Of a stretch of DNA of 64,000 nucleotides, positions 16,176 to 24,512 are shown piece after piece. The stretch comes from Massilia kyonggiensis. GTDB lineage: Bacteria > Pseudomonadota > Gammaproteobacteria > Burkholderiales > Burkholderiaceae_D. The notes beneath the pieces were generated by a model. That model did no database searches and was not told the origin of the DNA. It saw only the letters and a program-made list of their open reading frames with translations. A program made the translations under genes and the position numbers. Positions within the stretch are counted from its first letter, which is position 1. Every line of letters starts with the position of its first letter. Location: positions 248,001-312,000 of the forward strand of contig NZ_JANUGY010000007.1 in NCBI RefSeq assembly GCF_024756235.1, in the 5' to 3' direction.

Positions 16176-16736
16176 ATGGCCTGGCTGGCAGGCTGCGCCA
16201 ACCATCTGCCCGCGTGGGCCTGCGGCCTGGGCGAGATGCTGCTGTATCTCGTGCCGTCGCTGGCGCTCGCGTTCCTGATCTGGATGGTGACGCGGGCGCA
16301 CCCCGTCTTCTTCCTGTTCAGCGCCGTCGGCACGTTCTGCCACGAGCTGGCGCATTTTGCCGTCGGGCTGCTGCTGGGCGCCGAGCCCGTCGGTTTCACC
16401 ATCATCCCGCGCCGCAACGGGCGCACGTGGGAGCTCGGCTCGGTCTCGTTCGCGAACCTGCGCTGGTACAACGCCGCGCCGGCCGCGCTGGCGCCTTTCC
16501 TCGTGCTGTTCGTGCCGCTCGCGGTTGCCTGGTGGCGTACCCGCACCGCGTGGCACTTCGGCCCGGCCGACCTGGCGCTGACCCTGCTGCTGGCGCCGCA
16601 GTTCCTGTCGTTCTGGCCATCGCCCGTCGACTGGAAACTCAGCCTGCGCAGCTGGCCTTATCTGTTGATCATCGCGGCGGGCGGCCTGGCGTACTGCTGG
16701 TTTCAAACCACTTTGTTTCGATTTGTAAAAGCGTAG
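16176..16736 (+). CDS. M50-like integral membrane metalloprotease-family protein
   Basis: The protein is 186 residues with four to five membrane segments. The second carries HELAH within CHELAHFAVGLLLGAEP, matching the HExxH zinc motif of the M50 site-2-protease family. A short loop with IPRRNGRTWELGSV follows. It lacks a PDZ domain and I do not see the NxxPxxxxDG third-ligand motif; WPSPVDW might stand in its place. So it is either a minimal or divergent protease or a non-peptidase relative. The start is inferred from the ATG 11 bases after the tdk stop. The longer frame upstream is a tdk shadow. Confidence 0.7.
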   Translation: MAWLAGCANHLPAWACGLGEMLLYLVPSLALAFLIWMVTRAHPVFFLFSAVGTFCHELAHFAVGLLLGAEPVGFTIIPRRNGRTWELGSVSFANLRWYNAAPAALAPFLVLFVPLAVAWWRTRTAWHFGPADLALTLLLAPQFLSFWPSPVDWKLSLRSWPYLLIIAAGGLAYCWFQTTLFRFVKA

Positions 16737-16901
16737 CCAGACAGGCGCCGCGAAGACTTAAGCTCGGCTGAAGACGCGTACAAGCCGGCTCTGCGCCGCC
16801 GCGCTATCCTGTAGAATGGGTTGCATCCGCCGCTGCGTCGGCGCGACTGCCGGCCCTCCCGCCAAGCAGTCGCTTGAATATTCCCGTCCGGAGAACCAAG
16901 A

Positions 16902-19166
16902 ATGAAGAAGCAGTTGTTGACGGTCGCGCTGGCGTTTGCCATGTCGGCCCACGTGGTCACGGCACAGCCTGAGAAGGTTGCCGCGGTCAAGACCGACACG
17001 ACACCCGTCGGCCAGCTCAAGCCGGCCCCCGCCCAGACCCAGGCCGCCCTGTGGGCATCGCGCGTGCTCGCGCGCTACCACTACAAGGCGACCCCGCTGG
17101 ACGACGCGATGTCCGCGAAGATCTTCGATGCCTACTTCAAGGCGCTCGACAGCGAGAAGCTCTACTTCACCCAGGCCGACATCGACAACTTCGCGCCCGT
17201 GCGCACCAAGCTGGACGATGCGATCAACAACGAAGACCTGACGGTGCCTTTCCAGATCTACAACGTCTACCAGCAGCGCTTCTTCGACCGCATGACGTAT
17301 GCACGCGAGCTGTTGAAGGGCAAGTTCGATTTCAGCACGGACGAATCGCTGCAGATCGACCGCGAGAAGGCGCCGTGGGCGAAGAACGAGGACGAAGCCA
17401 GGGACCTGTGGCGCAAGCGCGTCAAGAACGACTGGCTGCGCCTGAAGCTGGCGGGCAAGGACGAGAAGGCGATCCGCGAGACGCTGGACAAGCGCTACGA
17501 GGGCTACCAGAACCGCCTCAAGAAGCTGAACAACGAAGACGTGTTCCAGATGTTCATGAACGCGTACGCGATGGCCATCGAGCCGCACACGAACTACCTG
17601 GGCCCGCGCTCGGCCGAGAACTTCGACATCGCCATGCGCCTGTCGCTGGACGGCATCGGCGCCGTGCTGCAGTCGCGTGAAGACTACACCGTAATCCGCG
17701 AAATCGTCCCGGGCGGCCCGGCCGACAAATCCGGCAAGCTGAAGGTGGGCGACCGCATCGTCGGCGTCGCGCAGGGCAACGGCCCGTTCACGGACGTGAT
17801 GGGCTGGCGCATCGACGACGTCGTGCAGCTCGTGCGCGGCGAACGCAATTCGACCGTCCGCCTCGACGTGCTGCCGGCCGACGCCGGCCAGGACGGCAAG
17901 CATACGACGATCTCGCTCGTGCGCCAGAAGATCAGCATGGAAGAGCAGTCGGCCAAGAAGAAGATCATCGAGGTCACGGACAACGGCGTGAAGCGCCGTA
18001 TCGGCGTGATCCAGCTGCCGACCTTCTACCAGGACTTCGAGGCGCGCCGCAAGGGCGACAAGGATTTCAAGAGCGCCACGCGCGACGTGAAGCGCATCCT
18101 CGGCGAGTTGAAAAAAGAGAAGGTCGACAATGTCCTGATCGACCTGCGCAACAACGGCGGCGGTTCCCTGATCGAGGCCGTCGAGCTGACGGGCCTGTTC
18201 ATCGACAAGGGCCCGGTCGTGCAGCAGCGCAGCGCCGAAGGCCGCGTCGAAGTCGAGAGCGACACGGATGCGGGCCTGGCCTGGGACGGCCCGATGGGCG
18301 TGCTGATCAACCGCGGTTCGGCCTCGGCGTCGGAAATCTTCGCCGCCGCGATCCAGGATTACGGCCGCGGCATCATCATCGGCGAGCCGAGCTTCGGCAA
18401 GGGCACCGTGCAGACGCTGATCAACCTCGACCGCTTCTCGCAGAACGACAAGATGAAGTACGGCGAGCTCAAGATGACGATCGCCCAGTTCTTCCGCATC
18501 AATGGCGGCACCACGCAGCTGCGCGGCGTCACCCCGGACATCAAGTTCCCGGTCACGTCGGACGACGAGAACTTCGGCGAATCGTCCTACGACAATGCGC
18601 TGCCGTGGGTGCAGATCAAGCCGGCGACGTACATGCCGTCCGGCGACCTGAAGGAACTGTTCAATCCGCTGCAGAAGAAGCATGACAGCCGCATCGCCAA
18701 GGACCGCGACTTCCAGGACATCCAGCAGGACATCGCCGAAGCCCTGAAGGTCCGCAAGGACAACCTGATCTCGCTGAACGAGGCCGTGCGCCGCAAGGAG
18801 CGCGAGAACCAGGAAGCCAAGGCCCGCCTGCGCGAATCGCGCCTGGCAGGCAAGGACAATCCGGATGAGCCGGTGTCCGGTCCGGGCAGCAAGGAACAGC
18901 GCGGCAAGGTGCCGGCGCCGACCAGCCCGAAGAAGACGAACGTCGTGCTGAAAGGTGCGGCCAGCGCGGACGACGGCCTGCAGGGCGACGAGCGCAGCCT
19001 GACCGCCGAACTGGCCGCCGAGAAGGCCGCCAAGAACGCCAAGGACGTGTATCTGCAGGAGGCTGCCCACATCCTGGCCGACGAGGCGGGCATGCTGAAA
19101 GCGGATACCCGGATGGCGTCGCGCGCCATGCCGTACATGTCTATTTTGAAACAAAATGGCAATTAA
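16902..19166 (+). CDS. prc: carboxy-terminal (tail-specific) processing protease
   Basis: This periplasmic S41 protease has 754 residues and a signal peptide (MKKQLLTVALAFAMSAHVVTA). An N-terminal helical domain extends to about residue 240. A PDZ domain (about 245-340) recognises hydrophobic C-termini. The S41 core has the Ser-Lys dyad: Ser475 in GSASASE, Asp486 and Lys500 in FGKGTVQ. A charged coiled C-terminal domain of Prc type follows. It is somewhat longer than E. coli Prc (682). Prc trims lipoproteins, penicillin-binding protein 3 and peptidoglycan hydrolases, usually with NlpI. A strong terminator follows. Confidence 0.95.
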   Translation: MKKQLLTVALAFAMSAHVVTAQPEKVAAVKTDTTPVGQLKPAPAQTQAALWASRVLARYHYKATPLDDAMSAKIFDAYFKALDSEKLYFTQADIDNFAPVRTKLDDAINNEDLTVPFQIYNVYQQRFFDRMTYARELLKGKFDFSTDESLQIDREKAPWAKNEDEARDLWRKRVKNDWLRLKLAGKDEKAIRETLDKRYEGYQNRLKKLNNEDVFQMFMNAYAMAIEPHTNYLGPRSAENFDIAMRLSLDGIGAVLQSREDYTVIREIVPGGPADKSGKLKVGDRIVGVAQGNGPFTDVMGWRIDDVVQLVRGERNSTVRLDVLPADAGQDGKHTTISLVRQKISMEEQSAKKKIIEVTDNGVKRRIGVIQLPTFYQDFEARRKGDKDFKSATRDVKRILGELKKEKVDNVLIDLRNNGGGSLIEAVELTGLFIDKGPVVQQRSAEGRVEVESDTDAGLAWDGPMGVLINRGSASASEIFAAAIQDYGRGIIIGEPSFGKGTVQTLINLDRFSQNDKMKYGELKMTIAQFFRINGGTTQLRGVTPDIKFPVTSDDENFGESSYDNALPWVQIKPATYMPSGDLKELFNPLQKKHDSRIAKDRDFQDIQQDIAEALKVRKDNLISLNEAVRRKERENQEAKARLRESRLAGKDNPDEPVSGPGSKEQRGKVPAPTSPKKTNVVLKGAASADDGLQGDERSLTAELAAEKAAKNAKDVYLQEAAHILADEAGMLKADTRMASRAMPYMSILKQNGN

Positions 19167-19225
19167 GAAATTGTCAGAAATGCATTAACCGTAAGTTAAG
19201 TACTCATCCTTACCGGATGGCTGAA

Positions 19226-19258
19226 GGCGAGGTTCCCCTGGGAGCCTCGCCTTTTTTT
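19226..19258 (+). terminator. rho-independent terminator after prc
   Basis: GGCGAGG (19226-19232) pairs with CCTCGCC (19245-19251), followed by seven T residues. Confidence 0.88.
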
Positions 19259-19304
19259 ATGCCGCTCAATTGAAAATTGTCTTTTTTTTACCTGTGCTAC
19301 ATTA

Positions 19305-19343
19305 GCTCAGCAGTTAAATTAAAAATAACTTTTTGAACTGAGC
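19305..19343 (+). promoter_or_regulatory. imperfect hairpin in the leader of the PEP-CTERM gene
   Basis: GCTCAG(CA)GTT near 19305-19315 can pair with AACTGAGC (19336-19343) across an AT-rich loop. The 3' arm abuts the AAGGAG ribosome-binding site (19344-19349), so the structure could affect translation or mark an operator. It is seen in sequence only. Confidence 0.35.
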
Positions 19344-19355
19344 AAGGAGTGCAAT

Positions 19356-20132
19356 ATGACAACTCGTTACCTCATCGCTGTGGCTCTCCTGGTCGGGAGC
19401 GCATGCGGAGCCCAAGCAGAAGTGCTTTCGGCGACCGGTACGGCGGCCCAGTCGGGCTTCCTGAACGGATGGACCAGCGGTAATGGCTCGGACGTGGTCA
19501 GTTCGGGGGTGCTGTCGAACGGCGTGAGCCTGGTCGGCGGTGCTGCTTACGGCAGCGGCAACCTGGCCGAAGCCCTGTACCAGAAGGCCAGCGCAAGCGT
19601 CGGCCAGACCGGTACGCAAGTGAAATTGTCTTACTCGCAGGGTATCGAAGGCACTTATCTGCTGAGCACCAGCAATGCGAAACTCGCAGCGATGCTGGGT
19701 AACGGCAAGGGCGTCGTGTCCACCGCCGACGGCAAAGTCGTCTCGGACGAGGGCGGCGGCGGTGCCGGCACCAACGCCGGCGTCGGCGGCGGCTCGTGGT
19801 CCGGTGCGCCGGCTCCCAACGCCAACCCGCCGAAGGGCAATTCGAACAGCGACGGCGTCAACGGCGCCCCGTCGGGCAACTACGACCATGGCAACGGTGC
19901 GACGGTGATCACGCCGGCCGCCGGCGGCCAGGAGGGTGGCGCCATCGTCGAACTGCCGATCCCCGCGCAGAACGGCAAGGGTAATGACGGCGTCGGTGGC
20001 GGCATCGGCGGCGACATCGGCGACGGCCTGCCGGCCGCACCGGCGGCTGCCGTGCCGGAACCGTCCTCGATCGCCCTCATGATGGCGGGCATGCTGGGCG
20101 CGATGGGCATCGTTCGTCGCCGCAAGCGCTGA
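19356..20132 (+). CDS. PEP-CTERM surface protein, glycine/asparagine-rich
   Basis: This exported protein has 258 residues: a signal peptide ending near AQA, an N-terminal domain of about 110 residues, then a long low-complexity Gly/Asn/Ala/Pro-rich region (about 120-230). The classical tail is VPEPSSIALMMAG, a hydrophobic helix and RRRKR. The tail directs exosortase sorting to the outer surface. The composition suggests an extended extracellular matrix-type polypeptide. The start has AAGGAG well spaced upstream. It stands alone between two terminators, so it is monocistronic. The function is unknown. Confidence 0.92.
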   Translation: MTTRYLIAVALLVGSACGAQAEVLSATGTAAQSGFLNGWTSGNGSDVVSSGVLSNGVSLVGGAAYGSGNLAEALYQKASASVGQTGTQVKLSYSQGIEGTYLLSTSNAKLAAMLGNGKGVVSTADGKVVSDEGGGGAGTNAGVGGGSWSGAPAPNANPPKGNSNSDGVNGAPSGNYDHGNGATVITPAAGGQEGGAIVELPIPAQNGKGNDGVGGGIGGDIGDGLPAAPAAAVPEPSSIALMMAGMLGAMGIVRRRKR

Positions 20133-20155
20133 TCGACGGTCGCGCTTTGTCACGG

Positions 20156-20184
20156 ACGCCCCCGCCCCGCGCGGGGGCGTTTCC
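20156..20184 (+). terminator. terminator after the PEP-CTERM gene
   Basis: A perfect ten-base stem ACGCCCCCGC/GCGGGGGCGT (20156-20165 with 20171-20180) is followed by a short TT tract. Confidence 0.75.
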
Positions 20185-20273
20185 ATTTGCGCGCCCGGTT
20201 TCCCGCCGGATGATTTCAGGTACAATCTTTTGAACGGTCGTGCTTTTTTGGCCGGCATAACAAAGGAGACAAC

Positions 20274-21464
20274 ATGGACCTGACCTATACCGGCGACGAC
20301 CTGGCTTTCCGCGACCAGGTACGCGCCTTCCTCGAGGCCGAGCTGCCGGCCGACCTGCGCCACAAGGTTCACCACCACCTGCGCCTGCACAAGGACGACT
20401 ACGTGCGCTGGCACCGCATCCTCGCGCGCCAGGGCTGGGCCGCGCCCGGCTGGCCGCGCGAATACGGCGGCCCGGGATGGACGCCCGTGCAGCGCCACAT
20501 CTTCGAGGAGGAATGCGCCCGCGCCGGTACGCCGCCCGTGCTGCCGTTCGGCGTGAACATGGTCGCGCCCGTGATCATGGCCTTCGGCAGCGAGGAACAG
20601 AAAGCGTATTACCTGCCGCGCATCCTGGCGTGCGAGGACTGGTGGTGCCAGGGCTATTCCGAGCCCGGCGCGGGTTCCGACCTCGCGTCGCTGAAGACGA
20701 CGGCGGTGCGGGATGGCGATACCTACATCGTCAACGGCCAGAAGACGTGGACGACGCTGGCCCAGCACGCCGACATGATCTTCTGCCTCGTGCGCACCGA
20801 CCCGTCCGTGCGCAAGCAGGAAGGGATCTCGTTCCTGCTGGTCGACATGCATGCGCCCGGCGTCACCGTGCGCCCCATCATCATGCTGGACGAAGACCAC
20901 GAGGTGAACGAAGTCTTCTTCGACAACGTGCGTGTGCCGGTCGCCAACCTCGTCGGCCAGGAAAACCGGGGCTGGACGTATGCCAAATACCTGCTGGGCC
21001 ACGAGCGCACGGGCATCGCGGCCGTGGGCCGGTCCAGGCGTGACCTGGCCCGGCTGAAGGAGCTTGCCCGGCGCGAGCAGAAGAACGGCGCGCCGCTGCT
21101 GCGCGACCCGCTGTTCGCGGCGAAAGTGGCGGACCTCGAGATCGAACTGATGGCGCTCGAGATGACGGTGCTGCGCGTGCTGGCGCAAGCCGACAGGGCG
21201 CCGGGACCGGAAGCGTCCGTGCTGAAGGTGCGCGGCACCGAGATCCAGCAGCGGCTGTCGGAACTGATGGTCGAGGCCGCCGGTCCGCTGGCGCTGCCGT
21301 TCGACCCGGCCTACCTGGAAGGCGAGCGCGAGCACAGCGTCATCGACGACGACTTCGCCGCGCCGCTGCTCCCGCATTACTTCAATTTCCGCAAGACGTC
21401 GATCTACGGCGGCTCGAACGAGATCCAACGCAACATCATCTCCCAGATGATCCTGGGCCTGTGA
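20274..21464 (+). CDS. acyl-CoA dehydrogenase, catalytic-type subunit (PimC-like)
   Basis: This is a 396-residue FAD-dependent acyl-CoA dehydrogenase. FAD/substrate motifs include GYSEPGAGSDLAS and NGQKTWTT. The C-terminal motif is IYGGSNEIQRN, which has Gly where medium-chain enzymes have the catalytic Glu. A Glu is present in LLGHERTG, the position used by isovaleryl- and long-chain-type enzymes, so it should be active. It is the first of four genes (two dehydrogenases, two MaoC dehydratases) with stop/start spacing of 8 bases or overlap. The layout resembles pimeloyl-CoA or sterol side-chain heteromeric dehydrogenases. AAAGGAGA precedes the ATG. The exact acyl substrate is unknown. Confidence 0.9.
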   Translation: MDLTYTGDDLAFRDQVRAFLEAELPADLRHKVHHHLRLHKDDYVRWHRILARQGWAAPGWPREYGGPGWTPVQRHIFEEECARAGTPPVLPFGVNMVAPVIMAFGSEEQKAYYLPRILACEDWWCQGYSEPGAGSDLASLKTTAVRDGDTYIVNGQKTWTTLAQHADMIFCLVRTDPSVRKQEGISFLLVDMHAPGVTVRPIIMLDEDHEVNEVFFDNVRVPVANLVGQENRGWTYAKYLLGHERTGIAAVGRSRRDLARLKELARREQKNGAPLLRDPLFAAKVADLEIELMALEMTVLRVLAQADRAPGPEASVLKVRGTEIQQRLSELMVEAAGPLALPFDPAYLEGEREHSVIDDDFAAPLLPHYFNFRKTSIYGGSNEIQRNIISQMILGL

Positions 21465-21472
21465 GGAAAGAC

Positions 21473-22648
21473 ATGGACTTCAACTTCAAGGAAGAGCAGC
21501 TGCAACTGGCGGACGCGCTCAAGCGCTGGATCGCGCGCGACTACACGTTCGAGGCGCGCCGCGCCATCGTCGGGTCGGCTGCCGGCGTATCGGATGCCGC
21601 CTGGGCCACGCTCGCCGAGCTCGGCCTGACCGCGCTGCCGCTGCCGGAAGCGCAGGGCGGATTCGATGGCGACGCCGTCGACATGTTCGTCGTGATGCAG
21701 GAACTCGGCCGTGGTCTCGTTGTCGAACCGTATTTCGCGACCATGTTCGGCGCCGAATTCCTGCGTCGCGGGCGTGCGCACGACGCGCTGCTCGAACGCG
21801 TGGCGACAGGCGAGCTGAAGCTGGCGTGCGCGCTCGGCGAGCGCCAGTCGCGCCACGACCTGCGCGACGTGGCGACGCGTGCGGCGCAAGAAGGCGACGG
21901 CTGGCGCCTGCACGGCGAAAAAAAGGTCGTGCTGCACGGCGCGCAGGCGGGCGTGCTGATCGTGTCGAGCCGGACGGCCGGCGCGCAGCGCGACGAGGAC
22001 GGCATCACGCTGTTCGCCGTGCCGGCGGACGCGGCGGGCGTGGTCATGCGTGACGTGCGCATGCTGGACGGCCAGCGTGCGGCCGACGTGCTGCTGCGCG
22101 ACGTGAAGGTCGGCGCGGACGCCGTGGTGGGCACGGTGGGCGAAGGCTGGGCCATCCTCGAGGCGGCGGCCGACTTCGGCGCCGGCCTGCTGTGCGCGGA
22201 AGCACTCGGGGCGATGGATGCGCTGTTCGGCGCGACGCTGGATTACCTCAAGACGCGCCAGCAGTTCGGCGTGCCGATCGGTAAGTTCCAGGCCTTGCAG
22301 CACCGCATGGCCGACATGTACGTGCATCTGGAGCAGGCCCGTTCGATGGCGCTGCTGGCCGCCGTGCGCCTGGCCGACGACGCCCGCAGCGCCGGCGACG
22401 TGCATGCGGCCGCCGAGCGCCGCCGCGCCGTCGCGGCCGCGAAGTACCGCGTGGGCCAGGCTGCCCGCTTCGTCGGCCAGCAGGCGATCCAGCTGCACGG
22501 CGGGATGGGGGTGACGGACGAATTGCCGGCGTCGCATTATTTCAAGCGGCTGTCGACGATCGAGCTGACCCTGGGCGATTGCGACCACCACCTGGCCCGC
22601 TTCATCGCGCAGCCGGGGTTTTACGACGACGAGGAGGCGGCAGCATGA
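21473..22648 (+). CDS. acyl-CoA dehydrogenase, partner subunit (PimD-like)
   Basis: This 391-residue acyl-CoA dehydrogenase homologue has the C-terminal FAD-binding region TRQQFGVPIGKFQALQHRMAD and a QLHGGMGVTDELPASHYFKR motif. At the helix-G position, where its partner has LGHER, it reads EAAADFGAG. No catalytic Glu is visible there or at the medium-chain position. This suggests a non-catalytic or FAD-sharing half of a heteromer with the upstream gene. GAGGAAAGAC before the ATG at 21473 sets the start. It overlaps the MaoC gene by four bases (ATGA). Confidence 0.88.
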   Translation: MDFNFKEEQLQLADALKRWIARDYTFEARRAIVGSAAGVSDAAWATLAELGLTALPLPEAQGGFDGDAVDMFVVMQELGRGLVVEPYFATMFGAEFLRRGRAHDALLERVATGELKLACALGERQSRHDLRDVATRAAQEGDGWRLHGEKKVVLHGAQAGVLIVSSRTAGAQRDEDGITLFAVPADAAGVVMRDVRMLDGQRAADVLLRDVKVGADAVVGTVGEGWAILEAAADFGAGLLCAEALGAMDALFGATLDYLKTRQQFGVPIGKFQALQHRMADMYVHLEQARSMALLAAVRLADDARSAGDVHAAAERRRAVAAAKYRVGQAARFVGQQAIQLHGGMGVTDELPASHYFKRLSTIELTLGDCDHHLARFIAQPGFYDDEEAAA

Positions 22649-23115
22649 AAGATTACTGGTACTTCGAGGATTTCGAACCCGGCCAGGACATCGACCTGGG
22701 CACGCGCACCGTCACGGAAGAGGAGATCGTCGCGTTCGCCCGGGAATTCGATCCGCAGCCGTTCCACGTCGACCGCGACGCGGCTGCGGCGTCGATCTTC
22801 GGCGGCGTGATCGCCAGCGGCTGGCATACGTGCAGCATGATGATGCGCATGGTCGTCGACGGCCTGATGAACCGGTCGGCCAGCATGGGCTCGCCCGGCC
22901 TGGACGGCGTGCGCTGGCTCGCGCCCGTGCGCGCCGGCGATACGCTGAACGTGCACTACCGGACCGTGCAGGTGAAGGCGTCGACGTCCAAGCCGGACCG
23001 CGGCGTCGTCTGGTCGAAGTGGGTCGCGCTCAACCAGCATGGCGAGACCGTGTGCACGGTCGAGGGCATGGGCATGTTCGGGCGCCGTCCCGCCGGGGAG
23101 CAGCGCCATGGCTAG
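22645..23115 (+). CDS. MaoC-like enoyl-CoA hydratase/dehydratase 1
   Basis: This is a 156-residue single hot-dog domain. The hydratase-2 motif is seen as EFDPQPFHVD, with the Asp/His catalytic pair, followed by FGGVIASGWHT. It should hydrate trans-2-enoyl-CoA, the product of the adjacent dehydrogenase pair. Its start overlaps the upstream stop (ATGA) and GAGGAGGCGG lies just before it, indicating translational coupling. The next gene overlaps its 3' end by eight bases. Such paired MaoC proteins may form a heterodimer. Confidence 0.9.
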   Translation: MKDYWYFEDFEPGQDIDLGTRTVTEEEIVAFAREFDPQPFHVDRDAAAASIFGGVIASGWHTCSMMMRMVVDGLMNRSASMGSPGLDGVRWLAPVRAGDTLNVHYRTVQVKASTSKPDRGVVWSKWVALNQHGETVCTVEGMGMFGRRPAGEQRHG

Positions 23116-23575
23116 CGCCCTGCACGAAGTGACGGGGCTGGACGCGCTGCGGGCCCTCGTCGGCACGGAGCTGGGCCGGTCGCGCTGGTTCGAGATCGGC
23201 CAGGACCGCATCGCCACGTTCGCGGACGCCACCGACGACCACCAGTGGATCCACATCGACCCCGAGCGCGCGGCACGCGAATCGCCGTTCGGCGGGACCG
23301 TGGCGCACGGCTTTCTCACCCTGTCGCTGCTGCCGTCCATGCTGTCCGACGTGCTCGCCATGGTCGACGCGAAGCTCGTCGTGAACTACGGGCTGAACAA
23401 GGTGCGATTTCCCGCGCCGGTGCCGGCCGGCAGCCGCGTGCGCGCGGCGATCGTGCTGGCGGCGGTGGAAGACGAGAACGGATCGAGCCAGCTGACGCTG
23501 GACGTCACGGTCGAACGCGAGGGCGGCACGAAGCCCGTGTGCGTGGCGGAATTCCTCGTGCGGCGCTACGCCTGA
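23108..23575 (+). CDS. MaoC-like enoyl-CoA hydratase/dehydratase 2
   Basis: This 155-residue hot-dog protein carries DATDDHQWIHID (Asp/His pair) and PFGGTVAHGFLTLSLL, the usual substrate-tunnel segment. It is related to (R)-specific enoyl-CoA hydratases (PhaJ/NodN-like). The start at 23108 lies inside the end of the previous gene, eight bases before its stop, so translation is coupled. It ends the four-gene operon and converges on the response-regulator gene five bases away. A supply line of 3-hydroxyacyl-CoA to the PHA synthase encoded at 45877 is possible but only inferred. Confidence 0.88.
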   Translation: MASALHEVTGLDALRALVGTELGRSRWFEIGQDRIATFADATDDHQWIHIDPERAARESPFGGTVAHGFLTLSLLPSMLSDVLAMVDAKLVVNYGLNKVRFPAPVPAGSRVRAAIVLAAVEDENGSSQLTLDVTVEREGGTKPVCVAEFLVRRYA

Positions 23576-23579
23576 ACGT

Positions 23580-24512
23580 CTACGCGACGCAGTCGGCGCC
23601 GCCCAGCCGGTAGCGGTTGCGGCCCTCGGCCTTGGCCTGGTAGAGCAGGGCGTCGGCCACCTGGATCAGGTCGGCCGGCATGCTGTGCTCGCCCGGCACC
23701 ATGCAGGCGATGCCCATGCTGGCAGTGAGGTGCGACGCCGTCGGCGACGCGGCGTGCGGGATCGCCATCTGTTCCAGCTCCGTCATGAGGCGGTGCGCCA
23801 CGCCGGTGGCGCCGCGCCCGTCCAGCTGCGGCAGCAGGATCGCGAATTCCTCGCCGCCGTAGCGCGCCACGAGGTCTTGCGAGCGCGCGGCGGCGCGCCG
23901 CATCGCCGTCGCGAACTGCACGAGGGTCGCGTCGCCGGCCTGGTGGCCGTAATGGTCGTTGTACAGCTTGAAATGGTCGATGTCGACGAGGATCAGCGCC
24001 ACCGGCAGGCCTGCGCGCCCGCAGCGGCGCCATTCGGCATCCAGGCGCTCGTCGAAGGCGCGGCGGTTCGCGACGCCGGTCAGCGCGTCGGTGAGGATCA
24101 GGGCGCGCAGGGCGTCGCGCTGGCGCTTGACGGTCAGTTGCGTGCGCACGCGGGCGCGCACGACGGCGGCGTTCACCGGCTTGCTGATGAAGTCGGCGGC
24201 GCCGGCGCCCAGCGCGCGCGTCTCGTCCTCGGGCGACTTCAGCGCCGTCACGAAGATCACGGGGATGTCGCTCGTCTCGGGTGCCGCCAGCAATTCCTTG
24301 CAGACGGCATATCCGTCCATGCCGGGCATCACGGCGTCCAGCAGGATCAGGTCGGGCTGCTGGGTACGGGCGATCTCGAGCGCGCGGGGACCGTCCATCG
24401 CGAACAACACCTCGTGCTCATCCTGCAGGGCGCCGTGCAGGATCTGGATGTTCTCCATCGCATCGTCGACCACCAGGATGCGGCCGTTGACGGCCATGTC
24501 GGTCCAGCTCAT
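23580..24512 (-). CDS. response regulator diguanylate cyclase (REC-GGDEF, WspR/PleD type)
   Basis: This protein has 310 residues. A receiver domain (about 10-130) has acidic pair Asp16/Asp17, phospho-acceptor Asp59 (LLDAVMPG) and the conserved Lys in ISKPV. A linker helix is followed by a GGDEF domain with GGEEF at 219-223. The RxxD inhibitory site five residues before GGEEF is intact (RSQD), so product inhibition is expected. It should make cyclic-di-GMP when phosphorylated. Its ATG overlaps the stop of the hybrid kinase (ATGA), making that kinase the likely phosphodonor through its Hpt domain. Confidence 0.93.
   Translation of the reverse strand: MSWTDMAVNGRILVVDDAMENIQILHGALQDEHEVLFAMDGPRALEIARTQQPDLILLDAVMPGMDGYAVCKELLAAPETSDIPVIFVTALKSPEDETRALGAGAADFISKPVNAAVVRARVRTQLTVKRQRDALRALILTDALTGVANRRAFDERLDAEWRRCGRAGLPVALILVDIDHFKLYNDHYGHQAGDATLVQFATAMRRAAARSQDLVARYGGEEFAILLPQLDGRGATGVAHRLMTELEQMAIPHAASPTASHLTASMGIACMVPGEHSMPADLIQVADALLYQAKAEGRNRYRLGGADCVA

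Noticed and set aside
16758..19154. Antisense frame of about 800 codons across prc
   Set aside because: Codon-bias shadow of Prc, which has full S41 motifs on the other strand.
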